In this document: piece after piece, positions 21,440 through 32,800 of the stretch
Numbering within the stretch: the stretch's first letter is position 1
Layout: each line of letters begins with the position of its first letter
Assembly: GCA_932521025.1 (NCBI GenBank)
Contig: OW051468.1
Coordinates: 9,052,064-9,116,063 of the forward strand
Reading direction: 5' to 3'
Source: Oscheius onirici
Taxonomy: Eukaryota > Nematoda > Chromadorea > Rhabditida > Rhabditidae
Length of the DNA: 64,000 bases
Program-made: the position numbers and the translations under genes
The notes under the pieces: generated by a model
What the model was told of the DNA's origin: nothing
Seen by the model: the letters and a program-made list of their open reading frames with translations, nothing else
Database searches by the model: none

Positions 21440-22294
21440 AGCTGTTTTCTATTACAAATGTGAAGATGAATCAAAGTAGAACACACCTTCACCATCGTCC
21501 GTCCATGAAGCGCGAAAGGGGCAAAAGTGACTGAGATTTGAAAGAATTTACAGTAACATGTCAGGAGTCGTCAACTGATAAGATTAGGTATTTACAAACT
21601 AGGGAAAATGAGATCTTCTGAGGCAATGACTACATAGATTCAGCTCGAAAAAGTCGGGTCGACCAGCTTGAACCAAAATCAAGCGGATTAGCTACACGGA
21701 AACGTTCTTCAAAAAAAAAATGAAAATAGCTATTCCCACGAAATTGTTGGTCCCGGCAGGAAAATATCGTAACCGGCTATAGGAAAGTTTGGACACGCTG
21801 TGGCTGGCCTAAAATATCTCTCGATTCCCCGAATTTTCTGCTTGTTCTCATCGAGAAAGTTTTTCCCACGAAAATAACTGTAAAACTGCCATATATTCCC
21901 AATTTGTGCTTATATGTCCTTTTTTAGCTTACAGCCAGACATGACTAACCCAGAGAGTCACTCGTTATGGCCCAGCCCTCTACCAAGCTCTGTACGAGAC
22001 AGCTGCTCTCATCCCCCTTTCCTAACTCGTCACATGTTGTTTTAACAGCATTTTGTTGACCATTTCGTGTCCTGCCAAAATTTGAACAGTGTTTGCCACG
22101 TTCTTGATGTTTTTCTAAGCTTTGATAAAATTCGGTCTTGGGCCTCAAAGTTGAGTCTGGATATAGATCTTTCTTCTGATTGCGACCGCTGTCGAGCGTT
22201 GCATAAAGCTTGGGGAAAGATCATAGAAGAAGTCTTTACGCTCATTATACCTCTAGCTTCTTTGATGTTTATTTGCTCATTCTCTTTTTTCTTC
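21440..22294. other. Intergenic stretch, no supported gene
   Basis: Only short overlapping frames are seen. A possible small upstream exon of the RING gene (ATG GTG AAG near 21497) could not be joined in phase. Confidence 0.4.
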
Positions 22295-22302
22295 TTCTCG
22301 TC

Positions 22303-22685
22303 TAGACATGTGCGCTTGGACCGGCTGGGAAAATTGTCTTCAGTGCGGCGGGCAAAAGAAATTCAGCACGCTTTTTGCTGTTGTTTTTTGTTTCCCCAGT
22401 CATTGTGAACAAATATCGACTAGCACAAATTTTTTGCAAAAGCAAAAAAAACATCCGCAAAGAATAACGAAAAATAAGACGAACTTGGCAAAAAAATCGA
22501 CGAAATTCGTGTTTTTCGCACGAAACTTCTATTTTCTTTGCAGATTCATCTTTTTTCTGTACTAGCTGGTATTTGTTCGCAATGACTGGGGAAATACAAA
22601 AACCCCAGAAAAAAGCGTGCTGAATTTTTTTTTGCCCGCCGCACTGAATGCAATTTTGCCCAGCCGGTTCAAGCGCACATGTCTA
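22303..22685. mobile_element. 383-bp hAT-like MITE with 8-bp target duplication
   Basis: Terminal inverted repeats begin TAGACATGTGCGCTTG and extend well over 100 bp (GCAAAAAT-rich centre). The element is flanked on both sides by TTCTCGTC (22295-22302 and 22686-22693). An 8-bp target duplication with TA(G)-starting ends fits a non-autonomous hAT element. It sits 32 bp before the ATG of the TPR gene. Confidence 0.88.
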
Positions 22686-22717
22686 TTCTCGTCACAGCAG
22701 TGCAACTTTTCCAGAAA

Positions 22718-23489
22718 ATGATTGACGAGACGAACAACAACGATTATGAAGAAGAGCTTCCGGAGCAGAAGAATCCGCATATTGAGGAGCTGGACACGTC
22801 TCCCATTATTCGCGAAAAAAAGGTCAGCTTTGTCCTTCTGAAATTTCTTACGCTCCAATTTTTCAGCCTATCGACGTGACAGCCAGATATCTGACGATGG
22901 TTCCTACTGACAAAGCTCGCGGGATGTCCGAAGCTGTTGCCGAATTTGCCGTCAAGAGGCTGAAAGAAGGTAAAAACGAAGAAGCTATCAGGAAATTCAC
23001 CAAAGCTAATGACCTCTACTTCAAGCCGCAGTACTTCGCGCAAAGGTAACAGTTTTGTTTGCAAACAAAAAATTCAATTTCAGAGCACTCGTCTCCTATC
23101 AACTGAAAGATTACGACGCGGCCATCAAAGACAGCACCGTAGCCTTACTTTTCAACTGTGGATTGGAGTGGTGGGCGTTTGCCAGTCGTACTTTGGGGTA
23201 TGTTGCTTCCCAATATCTTTTTACTCTCTATTGCAGAGAAGCCTATTGCCATCGCAAAAACTTTCCCAAGGCCGAAGAGTTTTTCACGAAGGCTCTCCGG
23301 ATTGTCACCAAAGATGCTGACGTCTACAAGAAGTACGTAGAGCTGTTGGACGAAAAATTCTCTGCGAAACCGAAGCAGTACCTCGAACGACGTCTTCATG
23401 AGATGAAGGAAGCTGCTCGAACAAGTCTGCCGGAAAATATCGCCCGATCCGAGAAGAAGTCTCGACGTAATAAAAATAAACTAATGTAA
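22718..23489 (+). CDS. TPR-repeat protein with basic tail
   Basis: ATG 22718 follows TTTTCCAG (probable spliced-leader or intron acceptor). The product starts MIDETNNNDYEEELPEQ. Exon 2 contains EFAVKRLKEGKNEEAIRKFT and KANDLYFKPQYFAQR, a TPR unit. Exon 3 has ALVSYQLKDYDAAIKDSTVA, the second TPR. Exon 4 has EAYCHRKNFPKAEEFFTKAL, the third, and ends in KKSRRNKNKLM. Introns after AQR and after TLG are 40-45 bp. TPRs are helical protein-interaction modules; the architecture recalls co-chaperone-like TPR proteins (SGT/ST13 type), but no specific family is certain. A broken paralog with the same intron positions is at 42620-43004. Confidence 0.82.
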
Positions 23490-23905
23490 TAACTTCTTGC
23501 CATTGTATTTTTCCATATACCCATGCCCCAATTTTGTTACCTTACACAATAAACTAGCTCACTTTGTCAAAGTAATAGAAACCTTGTGGTTTAAAAACCT
23601 TTAAATGTTTAAAAAAATACTTTATTCTGCCTTGTAATCGATATTTTCTGTCCAGCTAACAGACTTGTATTGTCTGCCAAAGTAGAGAACTTTTATCAGC
23701 TAAATTTATCTACGATCGCGCTATATTTTATTGTAAATCGTCTGCTAGAGTATTTTCCGGATAATCTGTTGTCCCGTCGCGATAGACCAGCTGTTCGTAG
23801 ATTGGCATGCTTCAATTGCACCTCAAACCATTCAAATTCTCTTCTTTTCACGCCATATTTGGCTCTTTTCCCTTACTTTTACAAAAAATGAAAAGTTTTC
23901 AGATT
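23490..23905. other. Intergenic gap between TPR and OB-fold genes
   Basis: AATAAA near 23550 fits the TPR gene 3' end. TTTTCAG about 10 bp before the next ATG may be a trans-splice acceptor. The spacing (about 350 nt) is longer than usual for operons. No gene seen. Confidence 0.5.
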
Positions 23906-23909
23906 CTAA

Positions 23910-26900
23910 ATGGATGAGCCTGACGACAATAGCCAAGCTGAACCTGAACAGCCTGTTCCGATGGACATGGAAGTCGCTCCAAGGTTAGATTTGCCCATTC
24001 TAATTGATCTGACTTGTAAAACTAGTTCAATTTGGTGGAATAACCTTCGAGCTTTCAGGAATCTAACACCGCCGCCCCCTCTGCAAGAAGAAGAACGACC
24101 GAGGGAAGAGGCGCAGACGTCTCAGGAAGCAAGGATGCGTGGGAATGATAGTTTCGACGCCACGGTGGCCATCGTGCCCAGATCGCAAAAGCTAGCCAGA
24201 AATGATGTAAGTTCAAGCTTGTTTTTGTAGAAAGTATTGGGAAACGGGATTTTTAATCGTTTGACGCAAGTTTCCCCTAAAAAGCCGAAGTATAACCAAG
24301 TTTTTCCAGCTCCGTCCAACTCGCTACAATAGACTCGCTCACATCGTCACGACACCTGTCCAGAAGATCCATGAATACGTCTACAAGTACATCAATCTCA
24401 TCGGCCAGGTTTGTTCCTTTTTTTTCATCTTGAAATGAGACATTTTTCAAGGTGGTTTCTGTCTTCAGGACTATCAAAGGCAACATTGTGATCCGCCTCT
24501 TTGATGGAACTGCTCACAGGTTGGTTCTTTTTCAGTATCTAAAATTTATTTTCTTTCCTTCAGATTCTTTCATCATACGCATCTGTTTCTTGCCGAAGAG
24601 GCAATGATCGATTTCTATTATTCGGAGCCGATGATGCAGTTTCACAATATCCCGAAGGACTACTGTGTCGATATTCTCGTCTACGGAGAATTCATTCCTA
24701 CCGCTGAAAGTCTCAGGGTTTGTTAGTTTGTGTTTAAACGAAGAATTCGGCTATGATACGTTATGATATGATACATTTTGTCCTACTTCACTCACTTTTT
24801 CTCCCATTTTTTTTTTCGAATTAAGAGAAAGAAAGACTCCTCGAAAACGTGTATTCGCACGTCAAAATAGTAGAAAAATCAAGAATCCTCTGCCCTTCAA
24901 ACAAGGGTCGTTTTTCAGAGCGGCGACATGATTCACATCATTAATATACACATGTTCCGTTCGAAGACGCAGCGGCAAATCGCGCCGTCAGTTCATGAAA
25001 ATGGGCAGCTGTTCAATCGCCAAATTGCTCTCTTGGATGACGAGGACCCGATCATTGTGGACAAGAAGGGCCTTCTCGTCGAGAAGCTCGAGTATATCAA
25101 GGCTAATCCGAGGAATAATACGAGCCGAATGGCTGGGTGAGCCTATTTTCTCTCTCTCTATAAAATATAAATTTGCAGCTTTTTCAATCGTCCGTCTGCC
25201 CAAGTCGATCCGCTTCAACAACAGGTGCCGTGCTCGTCAAAGTCTGCCGACGGCGGACACGTGCCGACTGGCTTCCAAACGGCTGGGCAGATTCTGGCGG
25301 TAAGAGCCGCTTCTATGCCGAGAGAAAGTCAGGGCGGTGGAAAGCAGAAACGACCAGCTGAGGAGGAGGACGATGTCGAGCCGTTTCAGCAGGTAGACAT
25401 TATGGTTCTCGCTCGGAAACGCGTGTTAAAATGTGAAAGCTGAGGCCGTGGCTATTTCATTGCTATAAAAATGTCTAGATCGAGAAAACGACTCTATCAG
25501 GTCAAAAATAGCCTCGAACCGAAAAATTTTCAACGTTTCCGTTCTGCGCCAAGTTCGAAGCCGAACACTCGTCTTTACCAGTTTAGTGCCGTCAAAACAA
25601 CAACTTTCAGCCTCCGAAGAAGTCGTCAAAAGTTATACCAAGTCCTCAAAAAGAAGCTCCCCCACCTGTTCCGACGATTGATCCTCCTTCTGTTCCGGAT
25701 CCACCCGTTCCGACGATTGCTCCTCCATCCACGTCTTGTCGAGCCATTTCTGCTTCTACAACCATCAGCCCATCTCGTAAAACGAATAGAGTCGCTGAGC
25801 CGCCGATTGCTCCAGAAGAACCTAAAAAGGCCGGTTTTTATCTCCCAAGCTTTCAAACAGTCCATTTTTCAGATTCCTGATCCCCCGACGGCTCTTTCAG
25901 GACTTGATGTCAAAGCTTTCTTCCGCAATAGAATTCAGCCGTTACCGGAAACGGACGACGTCGTAATTGTGCCGATGCTCGCAGCAACCATTGTCGGTCC
26001 CAACAAGTCCATTTTTGATATTCTCAAACCGAAGCCGGTTCTCTTAAGGTTGATCCTTTTCTGCTTCTGAACTATTTTCGACTCTTTCAGCACCTCTGTC
26101 CAGACTTCTCCTGTCAAGAATGCTAGTAAGGCCGTTCAAGTTAATATCGAGCCTGTCAAACCGACGACGAGAGAGTGAGTTTTTGACTTGAACTTTACCA
26201 GAATTCTGGATTTTGAAGAAAGTGTTTAGTCAGATCCAGTGCAAGACCAGCTAATTTTACTGTATTTTTGTTTCTAGAAACAACTCGTGTTTTTCAGTTC
26301 CTCTACTCAAAGAACTCCCGTGAAGACAAAAAATACCGGTTGCGACACGGATTCAGTCAAAACGTGAGTTTTTTTTTTACCCTGTTTGCCGTTGTTGATG
26401 CTAATTTCGCCTATTCAGGAGAGCTGCGCAAATATCCTCGATCAAGTCGCCTCCAGGTACCAGTGCTGCTGAAAGTCTAGCTGCTCCAAAGTATGATTTT
26501 TTCGCCAAATAACTAATTTTTCCAAATTTCAGTCGTATTGTCTACATACAGATTAAAAAGGAGACGACTACGTCGCCCAAGTCGCTATCTCCTCCGAGAC
26601 CTCCGCCGCGATCGGATTCTCTCACTCGTGGTATTGCTATCCCGACCAATAAAAACTCTGCTCCGACCCATGAAAAATCGAAATCACCTGGAAAATCGCG
26701 TGAACAAAAGCCAGTACTGGATCCGATTGAGCTGAAGGTGAGAACTTTTGACCCCTTTTTCAATACCTAGAAAATTACAGCCACGGCTGTATGAACAGCC
26801 TCAACAGAACATTTTCGCCAAGCCAAAGTATCCGACGAGACGTCAAGAAGCGGACAAAAAGGGCAGCAATCAGTCGGTTCCTTTCGCCTATCGCCTTAAA

Positions 26901-27283
26901 CTTCCGCGATGCACTGATGATTTTTCTTCTGTCAGTAATGTGAGTTTTTTTAAACTTTAGTAAAATTCGTCGGCTGCCATCTTTTAGGTGTTTTTTAGGC
27001 ACGTGAAATCTGAGCTTTTGACCGACTTCCCCGCCTAAAAGAAACATCTATTTTTCAGCGTACCAGGAGTGCTACGAAAATGCCGAGAGATCCCCGTCTC
27101 GACCGAACCTTTTCTAGTGAAAGCGATCAGGAAGAGGATATGAAGCCCGTGCGACCCGTCATCAATAAAAGTTTCCTGGAGCTCGAGAAGGAGCCGAAAA
27201 ACTTGTCTCAAGAGCCCAATACTCGTCGTTCTCGTGGCACTTCCCGCCGAAAAAAATCTGGACTCATCAAATCCGAACGCTAA
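23910..27283 (+). CDS. OB-fold protein with long disordered tail, possibly POT1-like
   Basis: About 14 exons, each joined in phase by short introns. N-terminus MDEPDDNSQAEPEQPVPMD. Residues about 60-200 read HEYVYKYINLIGQVVSVFRT, then KGNIVIRLFDGTAHRFF, then VDILVYGEFIPTAESLRSGD with MIHIINIHMFRS. The order (transaction strand, 'G-VV', '...RLFDGT...', 'GDMIHI') matches an OB-fold of the Telo_bind/POT1 type that binds single-stranded DNA. The remainder (about 500 residues) is low-complexity and Pro/Ser/Lys-rich, for example PPPVPTIDPPSVPDPPVP and SPPRPPPRSDS, and ends KSGLIKSER. The acceptor at CAAG|GTGGTT before 24460, not the later TTCAG, keeps the OB strand in frame. OB-fold is fairly likely; a telomeric role is only a suggestion. 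Confidence 0.7.
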
Positions 27284-28071
27284 TGATCTCTCTACCTCTA
27301 TCTAGTTTGTCTTTTCCATTGTATTCTTAATATAGATGTTACTTTCTCACATTTTTGTCTTCCTCTTTTTCGTTGGTCTTGCCACTGCACCTATCTCTCT
27401 GTCTCATAGATCTCGATCAAAAAGACTAGAAGGGAGATGCTAGACGCTCGGGAGATCTAATCGACAGCAACAGCTAGGACATTTACGTAGCTAAAGGTGG
27501 GACTTTTTTTGGGAAGATTCTTTTCGTAGGAATCTCCCTAGTTTCATCGTTTGCGCTGAATTTAGTCTTTTTATCGGCTAGTGAAAGAAAATAGACTTAA
27601 AATGTTTGCTGCTAGGCCATTTAGCACAAATATAACGTGCGAAGTGTGGATACTCGGTCAACCCGAAATTGTGTCGGTTTTTACGTGTTCGCGTGTTTTC
27701 TTCGTGAAAGAAACAAAATGAAACCTTCGGAAAAGCCTGTTCCTAGGAACTTCATTTTACCCCGAGTTTGAGGTACTTCCAGAGGAAAAGAGTGAATGAC
27801 TCATAAAGAGCGAAGTAAACTGGAGTTCTCAGGAATTATTCAAAGTAGTGTTCGGAAAAATAGTTCGCTTACCGTCGTTACACGTTTGAAATGAGAGCGC
27901 TCTACAATACGCATTTACGCTAGTAAGAAGGGAACAGAGCAGAAAATAGACGAAATTTCGAGCCAAAGAATAACATTGCAGCAAATTTTCCTGTGATTTG
28001 GTCGCTCTTTGTCAATACACTATACACAATTTCTGATGTATAAATTTTTCAGGCTTAATCTTGCCAAAAGA
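27284..28071. other. Intergenic region
   Basis: 3' flank of the OB-fold gene and promoter side of the phosphatase gene. No coding exon, palindrome or RNA gene is evident. Confidence 0.5.
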
Positions 28072-29613
28072 TGCAGGTGCGACTCCAGCCAAAGAGCACT
28101 TTTACCTGTCTGCTCACAGCGGGCTTTCTCTACCTCGGCTACTTGATTTTTTTCGCCAGCGGCGACGGTCTGCCCGAAATTGACGTCGATTTGAAGGATC
28201 TGGTCAGGTAATTCTGGTTTTCTTGGTGCTTTTCAAAAACTTTTCAGTTACGCCGTCTTGGCATCACATCTTGGCGGAAATGCCGTTCGGATGATCCACG
28301 CGGAACAGCAGCTGAATGTTGCGGAAAAGGGCATGACAGCGGAAGGAAAAGCCGAACTCTTGACCAAGGCCGATCTTGTCTCTAATTTTTTCATCTTGGA
28401 GCAGTTGAAACGCGTCCCGACTCTCAAGGTTTGTCTTTTTCAGACCAGACCATTTTGGATCTAAAACGGTCTATGGTCTATTCTTTCTTTTTAGATAATC
28501 TCCGAGCTGAGAATTCGCCGAGTTCTAATTTTTTAGCGCTAAATGCTCGTAGTTTATTTTAGCCATTTCATCCATTTTTTTCCGTGGATTCAAGAAATAT
28601 TGAAAAGCGTAAAAAGGCTAAAACAACAAAATATGAGGGCCAGCTCCAACATCTCCGAAATTCTTTCTTTTTAGATAATCTCCGAAGAACACGACGAAAA
28701 TACGCGAGAAGGCGACACGAATTCGTACAAGACAGACCAATACGATGCCTGGATGAAGATTCGCGACGCCTTGGACAAAATTCCCTCCAGACGAATTCCT
28801 CTTCAAGATATCCAAGTCTATGTTGATCCTCTCGACGCCACTCAGGAATTTACAGGTTTTCTGTTATTTTCTCTAAAATTGAGCAAACAAATTCTAGAAA
28901 ATCTGACGGAATACGTGACTGTTATGGTCTGTGTAACGATCAATGAGGATCCTCTTTTCGGCGTCGTTTATCGGCCATTTACCGATGAAACTAGTAAGTT
29001 TCTGAGTGATTTCAAAGCTGGAATTCAAATTTTTAGTCATGGGACTCAAAGATTTCGGAGCCATCAATCAGAGAGGCGAGAAGCTCGTCCCGCCACCCAA
29101 GCCAGATACTGCCAAGAAGATTATCGTATCGAGGTAAACAAACCCGTTTTTTGATTTATATAAACACAACTTTTTAGATCACACGCGGGCAGTGTAGAAG
29201 AACTGGTGAAGAAGGTCTTCAGCAAGGACTACGAGGTGGAACCGGCCGGCGGAGCTGGATACAAGTCGCTCAGAGTGCTCAATGGAACAGCAGGTTTGAT
29301 TTATTCTTTTTCTTAGAAAATGAGACCTGCATAAGATAGCCGTCTCTGGCCAAATTCAGTTCCTCAAATCAGTACTTTCTAATATTGTTCTTTTTCAGAA
29401 GTCTACGTCCACAAGACGGCGATCAAGAAGTGGGACACGTGTGCTGGCGACGCGATTCTTCGATCAGTCGGAGGAGCCATGCTCGACTTTGACGGTTCTC
29501 CCTTGAAATACGGCCCGGAGTCGGATATTCTTCATAAGAGGGGCATCATCGCCACAGCCAAAATGCCCTATTCCTATTATAAAAAGTTCCAGCCGCATGT
29601 GGGCAAACTTTGA
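28072..29613 (+). CDS. Golgi-type 3'(2'),5'-bisphosphate (PAP) nucleotidase, BPNT2/IMPAD1-like
   Basis: Start MQVRLQPKSTFTCLLTAGFL followed by YLGYLIFFASG: a type II signal anchor as in Golgi-resident gPAPP. The catalytic domain follows: AVRMIHAEQQLN, LLTKADLVSNFFILEQL, IISEEHDENTREGD, then VDPLDATQEFTE, the metal-binding DPLDxT motif of the inositol monophosphatase superfamily. VYVHKTAIKKWDTCAGDAIL, near the C-terminus, is the second signature (WDxCAGDAI). The end is KKFQPHVGKL. The enzyme hydrolyses PAP to AMP after sulfotransferase reactions in the Golgi. About seven exons. Exon 3 has a duplicated acceptor upstream (28482 versus 28661). LAS1 starts 268 bp later, with AATAAA about 100 nt before its ATG, so the two may form an operon. 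Confidence 0.9.
28482..28686 (+). repeat. Direct duplication of a 3' splice site with exon start
   Basis: TTCTTTCTTTTTAGATAATC plus TCCGA occurs at about 28482-28507 and again at 28661-28686. Only the second continues into the coding exon; after the first the sequence diverges and soon meets stops. Confidence 0.85.
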
Positions 29614-29880
29614 GCAGTTTTATGGGTTTTTAAGAGCTTCTAGTCCTGTTTTTTCCCTGGGTTTGTACATATATAATTATCCTACACGTAAGATTCTCTA
29701 ATCTGAATACTTGGCCAGCTCACTTATTGTATTTTTTGGTGCAACTAAGCATATTTTCATGTTTTTACTCGGTAAATAAAATTGTAGTTTTTAAATGTCT
29801 GTTTTCGATTCAGTGGTGTTTTGTTGGCCCGAGCATGTACTTTTTTTGATTTACAAAAGATTTCGAAAAAAAAGGATCAG

Positions 29881-32800
29881 ATGACGAAGGCGAATCAGTC
29901 GAAGGTCGCCGAACATTCCGTCCCATACACGCTGTAGGTTTCCCTTGGTAGTTTCAGTGTTCTTTTTTCGCTTCCCAGAAAAAAATTATAAAAAAACTTT
30001 CAGAATTGAATGGAACCGCGTGACGCAGCTCGTCCGCAGCACAAATCTCCAGGACATGGAAGAATGTCTCAACTATCTCACAATGTGGACTGCCAGGTTC
30101 GTTCAATTTTCTATGACTTTCAAACGTGGTTCTGCGGATCAGTTTCGTCTTCGCTGTATACAAATCCAAACCATTGCTGCTCAGATTTGCTGTTAAACGT
30201 GATTTTTCGACTTCTTGATGTTTTGCAAGTTGCGGTATAGGTCTCGCCAAATTGTGTTTCAAATTTCTGGTCTCGAGGCGACTTGGCGCGCAAATTGTTT
30301 TTGGCGGGATTTCAAATTTTCACCGTTTTTCTAGTCGAGTTTTTGTTATTTTTTCTTATTTTTTTCTTGTTTTTTTTTCATGCCTATCAATCGTGGAAAT
30401 GTCCTCTATGATTTTATGCAAAAAAAATTCCGAAATGATCAAAAATATATAAAAAGGTTGTATGCGAATGTAGGCCTGGAAATAATACTCCTACTTGTAA
30501 TTTATAATTCCTGCTGATGAAATCACCTACTTTGACGAAGATAAGCGCTAAAAATAAAGAACAGAACTATTTTCCACTAGTTATTTTCTTAAAATCATGG
30601 AGGACATTTCCACGATTGAAAGGCAAGAAAGAAGCAACAAAAATGGCATAAAAACAAGAAAAAAACGAAAATTCGACTAAAAAAAAATGGTGAAAATTTG
30701 AAATCCCGCTAAAAGTAATTTGCGCGCCAAGCCGCCTCGAGACCAAACCGGGACCAGAAATTTGAAACTCATTTTGGCGAGACCTATAACTTTGCACAGC
30801 TCATTGTGGGCCCAAAATGCTATTTGTTAGCTAAAAATTGGCTACGCGGATACAGTGTTTTAATGGAACGGTGGCTATAATCCGTTCGAACCGTCTCAGA
30901 AGTTTTTAATCGTGGCGCAGTGTTAGAGCGCTTAATTGTCGTCCAGATGACGAGCTTTGTTTCACCCTTTTTTTGCATTCAAAAGATCGCTAACGAAAAC
31001 ATGTTTTTGCACCTGATCCGGGGCCAGTTTGGTTCTATTCCGTGTCTTTCTAAAGTATCGTAAGAGGCTAAAATGAAGAAACATAGCCCATTTTTCATTC
31101 GTTCTTGAAAGAGCTTTATTTTCATAATGGGCAGCAATACGCCGATCGCCATCACCTCGACAGCAATGGTCATGCACGTGGCAATCAAGGAGCTCAAGAT
31201 GACGAATCCGGTCGAGCTGGACGAGCTGAAACTTCTCATTTCCATTACAATCATACGGTCAGTTTTTATTTTATTCGAAAGTTGGGAAAAAAATAAGTTA
31301 GTTTGGGGGAAAGACTGAACAAGAGATTAACAAAACTGAACACAGACTGTAGCCACAACTATCAGCGAGCAGCTGGCTCCGACAAAGACCAAAATGGCTA
31401 CAAGAAGGGCCATTTGGGTGAACTGACCCGGTGGTGGAGGGGCACTGGATGGTTCGAGACCGGCGTCGATCAGAGCCTGGATCTTTTTTTCATATAGTTT
31501 TTGAAGACAATATACCTGATCGCCATTGCAAAAAGGCGTATCACAGACGCAGCGTGACATCCATTTGCTGCCGAACCCCGACTGCTGGCAGTTGACTTCC
31601 TCCTGGTCGTCGCCACAGCCCTTCTGGATTGTTCGTCGCTCTGAAATGTACCGTATTCAGACTTTCTGGCCAATTTGACGATCTGCAGCCTCCTTTTAGC
31701 TGGTTTTTTTGCACTCACCATTGTCCTTGTTGCTCGTCTCCATCTTGATGCACGTAAGCCCCTCGCATTCGCCCTCATTGCAAGTCCCCTGATCCGAATT
31801 GCAGTCGAAGCACGTTATGGAGAAACCTAAACTTTTCCACTCCTGCTGTCTATATTGAATTTGCATGTCAAACGAGCTCTTTGCCGGCAATAAGTGGTCG
31901 TCGAAAAGTCGTCCAAGTCAATTGAGATGCGAGGGCAGGGATTATCTTAACGGATTCCTGGTAATGGCTTTCCAGGAGCAGGAGGATGTGTAGAAGCGTG
32001 GGAAGCATGTGAATGGGTTAGAAACATGTGCTTGGTTCGCCTGCTGTGGTGGACTTAGGATGTTTGTGTTCGATGATAGAGTCGTCGGGACAAGTTGATC
32101 TTTGTTAGGATTACATAGTCAGTTTTGAACGTTGAATGGGAACAAATTTAGTGATTAGTCAAGTTGGACAATTTTCTTTTTTGGGCTAGGCTCAGAATGT
32201 CGGTCCTGGATTTGCCCGGAATCTCAACCCCGTTCCGTCTCCAGCCCATTCTACAGAGACGGCTGATAAACGGAATAAATTGTACGGTTTCTTTCAGTCA
32301 ACTTTGACACCGGACCATGGAAAAGTCTAGCACCTCACTTTGTGAAAGAATCGAAATTTCGTTCGACTCACCTGTCGGAAATAGTTGCAGGAGGAGTAAC
32401 AGTAATGAGCCTGTTGACAAGAGAAGGTTCATCTCTCAGACATTCCGAGATCTAAAACGTGTTCTTCTGCTTAGAAAGCCGGACTGGAAAGCCTCAAAAT
32501 CCTGGGAGTACTCACCTTTTTGACAAGACTATTCGAAGGGCTTCGGTGAATAGGTGGATGCCAAACAGGGCCCGTTGAACGAGCGTAAATTCTCTCTCGG
32601 AGGCCCGCTAATAGAATCGGCCCTCAGCAGTCGTTTTAATAATGGACTGATTGGTCAGGAGGGCTTTGGAAGGGCGGAGGGGAGGCTCTTCTCTCTGACT
32701 CGTGTCTCAAGACTCGACGTTCACGCATTCATTGAAATCTGAAAGCTTGTCAGAGTGAGAAGGGCAAAGAGATTAATGAAGGATGAAGCGTAGACTTGAA

